Assembly (NCBI RefSeq): GCF_005405925.1
Contig: NZ_BJHV01000001.1
Location: forward strand, 3,534,001 to 3,598,000
DNA length: 64,000 nt
Source: Streptomyces antimycoticus
Lineage (GTDB): Bacteria; Actinomycetota; Actinomycetes; Streptomycetales; Streptomycetaceae
Direction: 5' to 3'
The translations under genes and the position numbers were made by a program. Shown in pieces: positions 9,600-17,906 of the stretch. Under the pieces are notes generated by a model that did not search any database, was not told the origin of the DNA, and worked only from the letters and a program-made list of their open reading frames with translations. Within the stretch, counting starts at the first letter, position 1; the number at the start of each line of letters is the position of its first letter.

Positions 9600-10940
9600 C
9601 TAACGTGGCGCGAAAAGGACGCCGAGTTTATCGATCTCGTCACCGGCGCGGCCGGTGAAGCCCACGATCCGCCAGCCCGCGGGGGCGGTGTAGGTGGCGA
9701 CGTCCGAGGTGGGCGATCCGGCCGTCACCGTACGGCCCGTATCGGTGGTGAACGCCGCCGAGAAGACGCGGGTGCGGCCGTCCTTCTGGCCCCGGGTGAG
9801 GGTCACGGAGGTGAGGTGTTCGGCGGGGCCGAGGGTGAGGGAGGCCGGGGTGCCGCCCGTGCCGCCGTGGGCGAGGGTCGCCCCGCCGTCCATGGCCAGG
9901 GAGACCGCGTCCAGCCGGGAGCCGCCGCGCAGGGTGAGGGTGCGGGGCGCGGGCGGCGCGGCGGACAGGTCGTCGGCGTCGTTGAAGGCCGTGCCGTGCG
10001 GGCCGCCGAACTGGTCGCCGGCGCGCAGGGCGCCGGAGGTGCGCCAGGAGAGGTCCACGGTATGCGGATAGTGGTCGGACAGCGGCTTGCCGTCGGCGTC
10101 GAGGAACGACGTGTGCTCGTTGTGATACCGGGTGGCGGTGAGCGAGAGCAGCGGGCCGGAGCGGTAGAGGACCTTGTCCACGACCTCGCAGGTGTCGGTC
10201 ACGTTCTCGGGGTCGCAGACGAGCGCGTCGGAACCGGCGGGCGGCGCCGAACCGCCACGGACGAGGTTCACCCAGGCGTCGGTGAGGCCGTTGCGGGTGG
10301 CCAGATCGCGGATGTTGTCGGCGGCGCGGGTGTAGCGGGTGTTGGTGTCGCCCATCACGAGCACCGCGTTGCCGGCGGAGTTGGCGGTGATGTAGTCGGA
10401 GAGCTGGGTGATGTTGGCGCGGCGCGCGGCGAGGTCGGCGTCCGTCGTCCCCGCGTTGGTGTGCACGTTGTACAGGTCGAGATACGCGCCTTCGGCCAGC
10501 CGCACCCGGGCGAGGGTGAAGCCCTTCGGGGTGAGGCAGTCGGTGCCGTTGCATCGATTCCACTTCACCCGCTCGAAGTCGTCGTACGGCAGGTCGGAGA
10601 GGGTGTTGAGGCCGTCGCCGAAACCGGCGCCGCCGCTGGTGGGGGTGCGGTACGGATGGTCGTCACCGGCGTAGAGCGCGGCGTGGTAGTTGAAGTCCTC
10701 CTGGACGCCCACGATGTCGTACGCGCCGAGCCGGGGCGATATCAGCGGGGTGTTCTTGGCGGGGTGGCCGGAGGACAGGCCCTCGGGGAGCCCGGCCACG
10801 TTGTAGGTGAGCACATTGAACGTGCCGGAGGCGGCGCGGGGGGCCTTGGTGTTCGCTGCCGCGGGCGTGGCGCCGGATGTGGTCGCACAGAGCGTGAGCG
10901 CCGCCGCGGCCGCGACGGCTGAGCGTCCGATGAGTCTCAA
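9600..10940 (-). CDS. Secreted EEP-family phosphodiesterase with C-terminal jacalin-like domain
   Basis: A 446-residue exported protein. After a signal peptide it has an endonuclease/exonuclease/phosphatase domain: FNVLTYNVAGLPE, IVGVQEDFNYH (metal-binding Glu), YNVHTNAG, VLMGDTNTRY (metal-binding Asp) and LSDHYPHTVDL (catalytic Asp-His). This arrangement is shared with bacterial sphingomyelinase C and related secreted phosphodiesterases. From about residue 310 a second domain (FGGPHGTAFND, then repeated glycine-rich beta stretches and FTGRAGDEIDKLGVLFAP) looks like a jacalin-type lectin, suggesting carbohydrate or surface binding. The substrate is inferred, not shown. AAGGAGGCAT-like sequence precedes ATG 10940. 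Confidence 0.85.
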   Translation of the reverse strand: MRLIGRSAVAAAAALTLCATTSGATPAAANTKAPRAASGTFNVLTYNVAGLPEGLSSGHPAKNTPLISPRLGAYDIVGVQEDFNYHAALYAGDDHPYRTPTSGGAGFGDGLNTLSDLPYDDFERVKWNRCNGTDCLTPKGFTLARVRLAEGAYLDLYNVHTNAGTTDADLAARRANITQLSDYITANSAGNAVLVMGDTNTRYTRAADNIRDLATRNGLTDAWVNLVRGGSAPPAGSDALVCDPENVTDTCEVVDKVLYRSGPLLSLTATRYHNEHTSFLDADGKPLSDHYPHTVDLSWRTSGALRAGDQFGGPHGTAFNDADDLSAAPPAPRTLTLRGGSRLDAVSLAMDGGATLAHGGTGGTPASLTLGPAEHLTSVTLTRGQKDGRTRVFSAAFTTDTGRTVTAGSPTSDVATYTAPAGWRIVGFTGRAGDEIDKLGVLFAPR

Positions 10941-11108
10941 GGAGGCATCCTCTCGGCTGATGACCGGTGATGAGGGGCTGTTGGGCGTGCGGTGTTCGGC
11001 TGGTGATCAACCGCGCTGTGGTTCTACGCCAACCCGATGTGGGTGCTGCCCTCCTGACGACCGGGCCGGGTGCGTCCGTCCTGACGAGGGGTCGGCTGCA
11101 TCCGTGTC

Positions 11109-12242
11109 TCAGAGCTTGCCCGCGCCCGCCTGGGCGGTGACGCTCGCCACGACGGAGGACGCCGGTTCCGCGGTGTACGCGTACGGCGGGGTGGTGAAGC
11201 CGCCGGTCTGGGACACCTCCGTGGCCGCCCCGCCCAGGTCGTTGCCGCGCAGCACCGCATAGCCGTCGATGTCGCTGTCCCGGCTGGTGGTCACGGCCAC
11301 CTCGGTGTCGCGGAAGACGTTGTTCTCCACCAGCGTCTGCGCGCCCATCCGGGAGTGCACACCGGTTTCCGCGCCCTGGACGTAGTTGTCGTAGAAGTGG
11401 CCGGCGCCGAAGCGCAGGCTGGGGATGCGGGAGTAGACGTTCGTGAACCAGTTGTGGTGGTACGTCACCTTGAGGTGGCCGGTGTCCTCGCTCGCGTTGT
11501 TGTCGCTGTGGCCGACCAGGCTGCCCTTGAAGTGGTCGGCGAATCTGTTCCAGGAGACGGTGATGTTGTCGGAGCCGTGGCTGATGTCCAGCAGACCGTC
11601 GTAGTAGTCCTTGTCGTGGTCGCGGTCGGCCGAGAGGGTGTTGTGGTCGATCCACACCTTCGTGGACTTCTGCACGGTGATGGCGTCGGACGGCTTCCGG
11701 GGCTTGCTGAGGTTGAGGTTGCGGACGATGACGTTGGTCGCCTCCTTCAGCCGCAGTCCACCGCCGGTGAAGCCGGAGCCCGAACCCACGCCCAGCACGG
11801 TGGTGTTGGAGCCGATGTCCACCTGGCCGGTGAGGGAGAACAGCCCGGAGACCTTGACCACCTTGGCCTTGTCGCCGGTGACGGCGGCCTTGAAGGCGTC
11901 CAGGGAGGTCACGGTGGTGGCGGTGGCGTTTCCCCCGCCCGTGGTGCCGGCGCCGAAGCCGATGGGGGTGGTCTCGGCAGTGGGGTGGGCAGCGGTGGCG
12001 GAGCCTGCGGCGGCAGTGGTGTGTGGGCGCTCGGAGCGTGCGGAGTCGGCCGAGTCCGCGTCATGGGCGGAGACCGTGGAGAGGCCACCGAGGGCGAGCG
12101 CCGCGGCGACACCCGCGGCGACCGCCGTCAGCCGACGTCGGTCGCGGGCGGTGACGGGAGTGCCCAAGGCGCTGGTGACACCGGTGGCGCCGGTGACTTC
12201 ACCGATGTCGTCCGTGGTGCCGTGGTCGTGCGTCGAGCGCAT
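11109..12242 (-). CDS. Secreted pectate lyase (PL1)
   Basis: A 377-residue parallel beta-helix lyase that cleaves polygalacturonate by beta-elimination with calcium. Key stretches are VWIDHNTLSAD, YYDGLLDISHGSDNITVSWNRF and YSRIPSLRFGAGHFYDNYV; the RIPxxR segment contains the catalytic Arg of PL1. An unusually long N-terminus of about 35 residues precedes the hydrophobic signal segment (LTAVAAGVAAALALGGL). ATG 12242 is chosen over the longer open frame because GAGAGGACTCC lies just upstream. It is 168 bp upstream of the phosphodiesterase gene on the same strand. A possible LacI-family operator half-palindrome lies about 200 bp upstream. Confidence 0.92.
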   Translation of the reverse strand: MRSTHDHGTTDDIGEVTGATGVTSALGTPVTARDRRRLTAVAAGVAAALALGGLSTVSAHDADSADSARSERPHTTAAAGSATAAHPTAETTPIGFGAGTTGGGNATATTVTSLDAFKAAVTGDKAKVVKVSGLFSLTGQVDIGSNTTVLGVGSGSGFTGGGLRLKEATNVIVRNLNLSKPRKPSDAITVQKSTKVWIDHNTLSADRDHDKDYYDGLLDISHGSDNITVSWNRFADHFKGSLVGHSDNNASEDTGHLKVTYHHNWFTNVYSRIPSLRFGAGHFYDNYVQGAETGVHSRMGAQTLVENNVFRDTEVAVTTSRDSDIDGYAVLRGNDLGGAATEVSQTGGFTTPPYAYTAEPASSVVASVTAQAGAGKL

Positions 12243-12446
12243 AGGGGGAGTCCTCTCATTCGGAGGATCTCCACACGGGAGGGGTAATCGCTTGCGGAAT
12301 AAGCGCGACTGAACGGGCAAGCACGCTGATCACAAAGGCCGGTGGAGATCGCCAAAAGTGCGGCTCTGACGGGTGCGGGGCCCTGACGCCGGGCGGTGCG
12401 GTCAGGACCGCCCCGGCGGACAGCAGCCATCCCGGAAGAAGCTAGT

Positions 12447-12454
12447 AAGCGCTT
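12447..12454. promoter_or_regulatory. Possible LacI-family operator (AAGCGCTT)
   Basis: A perfect 8-bp palindrome in the sequence GTAAGCGCTTGT, within the upstream region of the pectate lyase. Carbohydrate-responsive LacI-type regulators often bind palindromes with a central CG. Distance to the start codon is about 200 bp, so assignment is weak. Confidence 0.3.
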
Positions 12455-12489
12455 GTGGCACTGTCAACACCCCTTCGCGGCACGGGAGT

Positions 12490-12644
12490 TGGTCATAAGC
12501 GTCCCCCGCACTCCCCTGTCCGCCGACGGCATCTACGGCAACGGCGGCACCGCCGCCGGGCTGCTCGCCGTGACGGCGCTGGGCAGCACCCCGTCCGCCG
12601 GTTACCGCGGCACGCTCACGGTCGGCGTCGACCCGGACGCCTGA
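12490..12644 (+). pseudogene. 3' remnant of an unidentified gene
   Basis: In the interval between the pectate lyase and the acetyltransferase, the plus strand encodes about 50 residues (SADGIYGNGGTAAGLLAVTA then LGSTPSAGYRGTLTVGVDPDA) ending at the TGA at 12642-12644. The stretch has protein-like composition and is followed 38 bp later by a strong terminator, as expected of a true gene end. Nothing upstream extends it convincingly: the 5' side is the pectate lyase promoter region. I do not recognise the family. Confidence 0.3.
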
Positions 12645-12682
12645 CCTGCACGCAGGAGCTACCGAGCTGAATTCCAGGCCCG

Positions 12683-12722
12683 GAGAGGCGCTCGACTGGG
12701 CAAGCCCGGCCGAGCGCCTCTC
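12683..12722 (+). terminator. Hairpin terminator
   Basis: Perfect 12-bp stem (GAGAGGCGCTCG at 12683-12694 with its complement at 12711-12722) and a 16-base spacer that can itself pair, followed by ACGTTT. It serves the gene remnant ending at 12644. Confidence 0.7.
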
Positions 12723-12805
12723 ACGTTTCACATGATCACTCACGACGGCGGGGAACGGGAGAAACTCAGTGGTGCGGTTGCCCTCCCCATGCTGAAGTAA
12801 GCCGG

Positions 12806-13594
12806 ATGGACCATGAAGAAGTACGTGCCTTGTTCGACCGCCAGCTGAGGCGCGACGCGCGGGCCGACGGCCAAGGAACCCGTGTCGAGCGTGACGGCAA
12901 CGTCGTGCGGCAGGTCGGCGCGGATCACGACTGGAACGGCATCCTCTGGTCGGACCTCGATCAGAGCACGGCGGATGCGGCGATCAGAGCCCAGACGCGG
13001 TACTTCGCCACGCTTGGGCGCGAGTTCGAATGGAAGGCATACGCCCACGACCGACCCGGTGACCTCGGGAGGCGGCTGAAGTCGGCCGGGTTCACGCCCG
13101 AGCCGCAGGAGGCAGTGATGGTCGCGCCGGTCCGGGACCTGCCCACAGACGCCGCGCTGCCCGAAGGCGTCCACCTGCGTCCGGTGACCGACCCCGCCGG
13201 GGTGGACCTGATGGCGGACGTCCACGAGCAGGCCTTCGGCACCAGCAGCGCTCACCTGCGGAAGCGGCTGCTCGCCCAGCTCGCCCAGAACTCCGAAACC
13301 ATCAGCATGGTCGTCGCTATGGCCGGCGACCTGCCCGTGTGCGCGGCGCGGATGGAACTGAACCCAGGCACTGACTTCGCCGGCCTTTGGGGCGGCGGCA
13401 CCGTGGCTGCCTGGCGAGGCCGGGGCATCTACCGGGCTCTGGTCGCCCACCGCGCCCGGACCGCCGCCGACCTCGGCTACCGCTACCTTCAAGTCGACGC
13501 CACCGACCAGAGCCGCCCCATCCTGCAACGACTCGGGTTCACCGTGCTGAGCACCACGACTCCATACATCTACGATCCCCACCGCGAGGCGTAA
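12806..13594 (+). CDS. GNAT-family acetyltransferase
   Basis: A 262-residue protein with the GNAT fold in its C-terminal half. The acetyl-CoA-binding motif A is GGTVAAWRGRGIYRALVAHR (pattern R/Q-x-x-G-x-G/A), followed by YRYLQVDATDQSRPILQRLGF, the usual motif B. The N-terminal 120 residues resemble a diverged GNAT-like domain, as in two-domain members. Substrate unknown. It lies alone, between a terminator and the convergent arabinofuranosidase gene. Confidence 0.85.
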   Translation: MDHEEVRALFDRQLRRDARADGQGTRVERDGNVVRQVGADHDWNGILWSDLDQSTADAAIRAQTRYFATLGREFEWKAYAHDRPGDLGRRLKSAGFTPEPQEAVMVAPVRDLPTDAALPEGVHLRPVTDPAGVDLMADVHEQAFGTSSAHLRKRLLAQLAQNSETISMVVAMAGDLPVCAARMELNPGTDFAGLWGGGTVAAWRGRGIYRALVAHRARTAADLGYRYLQVDATDQSRPILQRLGFTVLSTTTPYIYDPHREA

Positions 13595-13646
13595 CCCGAG
13601 GACGCGGCTGCCGGACAAACCAAAAGTCACCCACGTCGTCCGTGAC

Positions 13647-13702
13647 AAGGCGCTCAGGGCAAGGCGCTCAGGGCAAGGCGCTCAGGGCAAGGCGCTCAGG
13701 CC
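13647..13702. repeat. Four tandem copies of a 14-bp unit at the 3' end of the GH51 gene
   Basis: Units AAGGCGCTCAGGGC at 13647, 13661 and 13675 are identical; the fourth (13689-13702) differs at one base (GGCC instead of GGGC end). The fourth copy contains the GH51 stop codon (TGA, complement of 13696-13698), and each other copy contains a decoy TCA at the same place. Confidence 0.95.
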
Positions 13703-15228
13703 AGGCGGATGACGTTCCACGACATCGGCTCGAGCGTGGCGCGCAGGGCGCCGTCCGCGAGCGCCGTGCCCTCGCCGGGGTGCGGGGTGACGCGCTCGGG
13801 GTCCGTGAGGGTGTTACGGGCCTCGGGGTCGGCGTCGGCGAGGACGGTGTGCTCGACCACCCGGGTCACCGGCAGGGCGTGCAGGGCGATCTCCAGCGGG
13901 AGGGGACGGTGCTGGTCGCGGTTGACCGCGAAGACCGTCACCGCGCCGGTGGACTCGTCGAGGACGGCGGTGGCGTGCAGCAGCGGGACCTCGCCGTAGA
14001 CGGCCGTCTCGTACGCCGGGCTGTCGACGTTGACCTGCAGCACCCTCCCGCGCCCGTGGGCCGACGCCTGCGCGAAGGGGTAGAAGGTGGTCTGCCGCCA
14101 GGCCGGGCCGCCCGGTTCGGTCATGATCGGGGCAATGACGTTGACCAGTTGGGCGAGGCAGGCGACGGTGACGCGGTCGGCGTGGCGGAGCAGGGCGATC
14201 AGCAGCGAGCCGACCACGACGGCGTCGGTGACGGAGTAGTTGTCCTCCAGGAGGCGCGGGGCCTCCTCCCAGTTGAGCGGCTCGGCGTGGTGGTAGCGGG
14301 TCTGGTACCAGACGTTCCACTCGTCGAAGGACAGGTTGATCTTCTTCTTCGACTTCAGCCGCGCGCCGATGTGATCGCAGGTGGCGACGACGTTCTCGAT
14401 GAAGGACTCCATGTCCACGGCCGAGGCGAGGAAGGAGTCGCGGTCGCCGTCGCGCTCCTCGTAGTAGGCGTGCAGGGAGATGTGGTCGACCAGGTCGTAC
14501 GTCTCCTGCAGGACCGCCGCCTCCCACGTGGCGAACGTCGGCATCGACTGGTTGGAACTGCCGCAGGCCACCAGCTCCACGTCCGGGTCGATCTGCCGCA
14601 TCGCGCGGGCGGTCTCGGCGGCGAGCCGTCCGTACTCCTCGGCGGTCTTGTGCCCGGTCTGCCAGGGGCCGTCCATCTCATTGCCCAGACACCAGAGCCC
14701 GATGCCGTACGGATCCTTGTCGCCGTGGCCGATCCGGAGGTCGGCGAGGGCGGTGCCGGACGGGTGGTTCGCGTACTCCTGCAGCTCAAGGGCGTCCGCG
14801 ACACCGCGTGTGCCGAGGTTGAGCGCCATCATGGGCTCGCCGTCGACCTTGCGGACGAAGTCGATGTACTCGGAGAGACCGAACCGATTGGTCTCGGTGG
14901 AACGCCACGCGAGATCGAGCCGGCGCGGCCGCTCCTCGACCGGCCCGACGCCGTCCTCCCACTTGTAGCCGGAGACGAAGTTGCCACCGGGATACCGGAT
15001 GACGCTGACGCCCAGCTCGCGGATCAGCGCGAGGACGTCGGTCCGCAGCCCGGCCTCATCGGCGGCCGGGTGGCCGGGCTCATGGATGCCGGTGTAGACG
15101 CAACGGCCGAGGTGCTCGACGAACGAGCCGAAGAGGCGGGGGTTGACCTCGCCGACGGCGAAGGCGGGGTCGAGGGTGAACCGGGCGGAGGCGGAGGCGG
15201 CGGCGGAAGGGGAAGGGATCTGCGGCAT
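13696..15228 (-). CDS. abfA: Alpha-N-arabinofuranosidase (GH51)
   Basis: A 510-residue enzyme that removes alpha-L-arabinofuranosyl groups from arabinan, arabinoxylan or their oligosaccharides. Hallmarks are NPRLFGSFVEHLGRCVYTGI near the N-terminus, VIRYPGGNFVSGYKWEDGVGP, the acid/base GNEMDGPWQ and the nucleophile SFDEWNVW; the C-terminal part is the beta-sandwich. No signal peptide is evident, so it probably acts inside the cell on imported oligosaccharides, which fits the nearby sugar importer. Length is normal for cytoplasmic GH51. The stop codon lies inside a tandem repeat. Confidence 0.96.
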   Translation of the reverse strand: MPQIPSPSAAASASARFTLDPAFAVGEVNPRLFGSFVEHLGRCVYTGIHEPGHPAADEAGLRTDVLALIRELGVSVIRYPGGNFVSGYKWEDGVGPVEERPRRLDLAWRSTETNRFGLSEYIDFVRKVDGEPMMALNLGTRGVADALELQEYANHPSGTALADLRIGHGDKDPYGIGLWCLGNEMDGPWQTGHKTAEEYGRLAAETARAMRQIDPDVELVACGSSNQSMPTFATWEAAVLQETYDLVDHISLHAYYEERDGDRDSFLASAVDMESFIENVVATCDHIGARLKSKKKINLSFDEWNVWYQTRYHHAEPLNWEEAPRLLEDNYSVTDAVVVGSLLIALLRHADRVTVACLAQLVNVIAPIMTEPGGPAWRQTTFYPFAQASAHGRGRVLQVNVDSPAYETAVYGEVPLLHATAVLDESTGAVTVFAVNRDQHRPLPLEIALHALPVTRVVEHTVLADADPEARNTLTDPERVTPHPGEGTALADGALRATLEPMSWNVIRLA

Positions 15229-15404
15229 GGCGGCCCATCTCTTCGGGTGCCGCGACTACGCGACGTCGCGGTTTCGCGGCTATTCGGCATATCGACCAGC
15301 GCTCGTTTCTTCGAACGCGACCGTAAGATCTCGCCGCCACATGCGTCAATGGCGGGGCCGGAGTGCGTTGTTTGGGGTGGGCGGCTTGGTCGGGCGCGGG
15401 TTTC

Positions 15405-15818
15405 GTCTCGCGCCTTCGGCGCAATGGAGCAGCGGCGGCGGGGGTGCCGGGGTGCGGGACACGTCGCCGGCTGACGGGCCGGTGGGCGCGGCGCCCGGTG
15501 ACGGCTGCCCATGTCCGGGGCCGGGGCCGGGGCCGGGGCCGGGGCCGGACTACCGGAGGCGGGGCTGTTCGGGCACATCGCGAACCCTCAGGCCGGTGGG
15601 GGTCCGGGTACCCCTTGAAAAAACACTTGATACAGCGCAACTAATTCATCAAGCGCTTTTTCAGGGGTACCCCCACCCCCCTGCTCTCCGGCATCGGCCT
15701 CGGCCCCCGGCCGGGGAAGCCGCCACCGGCCCCCGGCCCCACCGGCCCGGCGGCCGGCGGCGAGGGCCCGGCCTGGCACCCCCTGCCCCGCTGCTCCATT
15801 GCGCCGAAGGCGCGAGAC
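15405..15818. repeat. Large imperfect palindrome with perfect 31-bp ends and AT-rich centre
   Basis: The ends 15405-15435 and 15788-15818 are perfect 31-bp inverted copies (GTCTCGCGCCTTCGGCGCAA and onward). An inner pair, 15606-15631 and 15648-15672, are near-identical inverted arms (GGGTACCCCTTGAAAA-like) around a 16-base loop. Between outer and inner arms the two sides share only GC-rich, drifting sequence. It fills most of the 660-bp gap between abfA and the next gene and has no convincing ORF. It may be two head-to-head copies of a Streptomyces repeat, or a bidirectional terminator with extended arms. Confidence 0.8.
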
Positions 15819-15892
15819 GGCGCCGCACACAACCACACCGCTCAGCCACACCGCCCAACCGCGCCGCCCAGCCGCGCCATCCGCTCCGCTCC

Positions 15893-16291
15893 CTACTCCG
15901 CGCGCATCCCCGTGCTGGACAGCCTCAGCCGAAGCTCCCGCTCCTGGTCGCCCGCCACCGCACCCTGCTCGCGGACCTCGAAGGCGCGGGCGAGGACGTC
16001 CGCCACCTGTCGCACCTGACGGGGGCCGCCCTGGAGGTCGGCGGTGACGGTGGCCGTCAGGGAGGCGGGGCGGGGCTCTTCGCGGGGGTCGGCCACCTCG
16101 AAGACGGAGGTCCACACCGTGGGCCGCCCCTCCCCCGCGTCCTGCGGAAGGTTCGTGGTCGCCTCGTCGGACTCGTAGCACGTGCGCAGCACACCGAACA
16201 CGGCCTCGGCGTCGTAGCGCGAGATTCCGCTCACCGCCACCAGCACCTGCGAGGCGGACCGAGGCTGTTCCGGACCGGCCATCGTGGACAT
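15893..16291 (-). CDS. Hypothetical protein (132 residues)
   Basis: A soluble protein with SRYDAEAVFGVLRTCYESDE and TVWTSVFEVADPREEPRPAS; no signal peptide, membrane segment or known motif is visible. The regular alternation of beta-like stretches suggests a small alpha/beta fold. ATG 16291 is preferred over GTG 16300 because AAAGGTGG lies 5 bases upstream of it and overlaps the alternative. Codon use is normal for the region, so it is probably real. It reads away from the broken GH30 gene; function unknown. Confidence 0.6.
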   Translation of the reverse strand: MSTMAGPEQPRSASQVLVAVSGISRYDAEAVFGVLRTCYESDEATTNLPQDAGEGRPTVWTSVFEVADPREEPRPASLTATVTADLQGGPRQVRQVADVLARAFEVREQGAVAGDQERELRLRLSSTGMRAE

Positions 16292-16538
16292 GGGGGCCAC
16301 CTTTCCGTTCGGTCTCTTCCGGCTGTTCCGGCTGTTCCCGGCTGTTCCCGGCTGTTCCGGCTCTTACGGCTCTTACGGTTCCGGCGAACGCCGGATCTCC
16401 TCGGGTACCCACCACCCCCGGGCACATCACCTCATGAGCGCTCCCCGGTCCCTTGACCCACCCGACCGCCGCCTCTAGCGCGCGGCCGACGTTACGGAAA
16501 CGTTCCGGAACTTTTCGGAGCCGGGAAGGGAAGTTTTC

Positions 16539-17825
16539 GTGATCACATCGGTCCGCACCGCCCTCGTCGGCGCACTCGCCGCCGCACTGATCCCGCTGAC
16601 CACGTCGCCCGCCACCGCGGAACAACCCGGCGGCGACGGCACCGTGGATTTCGGACAGCACCTCCAGCCCATCGACGGATTCGGCTTCTCCCAGGCGTTC
16701 CAGCGCGCCGATGTGATGCACGGCGCACAGGGCCTGACGCCGCGGCATCAGCGGGAGGTACTGGATCTGCTGCTGAACCGCGCCACCGGCGCCGGGTTGA
16801 GCATTCTGCGGCTCGGCATCGGCTCGTCCTCCCGACGAGGTCTACGACCATATGAAGTCCATCCAGCCCACCGACCCGGGCGGCCCGGACGCGCCTCCGC
16901 GCTATGTGTGGGACGTCGACGACGGGGGTCAGGTGTGGCTGGCCAAGGAGGCGAAGCGGTACGGCGTCACGCGCTTCTACGCCGACGCCTGGAGCGCGCC
17001 GGGCTATATGAAGACGAACGGGACGGACGCGAACGGCGGGACGCTGAAGGAGGAGTGGCGGCGGACGTACGCCAACTACCTGGTCCCATACGCCACGTTC
17101 TACCGCCAGGAGGGCGTGCGGATCACCGACCTCGGCTTCACCAATGAGCCGGATCTCGCCACGTCCTACGCCTCGATGCAGTTCACCCCGCGCCAGGCGG
17201 TCGAGGCGGTCAAGTCGATCGGCCCAACGGTGCGGCGGGCCGGGATCAATCTGGTGTGCTGCGATGCGGCGGAATGGGACGAGCAGGCGTCGTACTCCGC
17301 CGCGATCGAGGCCGACAAGGAGGCGGCGGACCAGGTGGCGGTGCACACGGGCCATCCGTATGTCACCCCTCCGACCAGCCGTTGCCGACGAGCCGCCGCA
17401 CCTGGATGTCGGAGTGGAACCCCAACGGGACGACGTGGAACGAGGCGTGGGACGGCCAAAACAAGGCAGCAGCGCGAAGCGCTTCGGTTGAGGGTGGTGG
17501 TGGGCGACGGGCGGGAGGATACGACGGTCTCGCGGCGATACGGGTGGCGGCGGACTCCGGGGCGGACGGGGTGAAGACGACGGCCTTCCGGAACCGGAAC
17601 GGGCAGCGGGTCCTGGAGATCCTCAACACCGGTGAGGACACGGTGCGGGCGGATTACGCGCTGCGCGGCGCCGGTACCAGCGCCGGCGGCGGGGAGGCGC
17701 GGGGCGCGGTCTACCGGACGGATGACACCCATGCGTTCAGCCGGGTCGGGGCCGCGCGGGTGCGCGACGGACGGCTGGCGGTCGAGCTGCCGGGGCGTTC
17801 GCTGACGACGGTGGTGTTGCGGTAG
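16539..17825 (+). pseudogene. Broken GH30-family glycosidase gene
   Basis: The remains of a secreted GH30 glycoside hydrolase. A signal peptide and QPIDGFGFSQAFQRADVM are in one frame (16539-16835); GVTRFYADAWSAPGYMKTNG and GFTNEPDL, with the acid/base Glu, are in a second (about 16840-17368); TWMSEWNPNGTTWNEAWDGQ, with the nucleophile Glu, and the C-terminal beta domain are in a third (17370-17825). The second shift sits at a CCCC run (17366-17369). After WDGQNKAA about 100 residues expected in GH30 are missing before the C-terminal domain resumes, so an internal deletion as well as frameshifts has occurred. Restoring the shifts alone would not repair it. Confidence 0.85.
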
Positions 17826-17833
17826 CCGACCCG

Positions 17834-17870
17834 CCGACGCCCCCTGCCAACGGGTGGCAGGGGGCGTCGG
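17834..17870. terminator. Bidirectional terminator
   Basis: Perfect 16-bp stem (17834-17849 with 17855-17870), 5-base loop, lying between the convergent GH30 remnant and reductase gene. Confidence 0.8.
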
Positions 17871-17906
17871 ATCCGTGGCCCGGGTCCTCGCCGGGTCCTC
17901 GGTTCG

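Noticed and set aside
13647..13702. Short regular repeats as a CRISPR array
   Set aside because: Units are contiguous, 14 bp and without spacers; no cas genes in the window.
15143..16748. Long open frames across the palindrome, on both strands
   Set aside because: They are Arg/Pro/Gly-rich, run through inverted repeats and lack start signals; typical of repeat-derived false ORFs.
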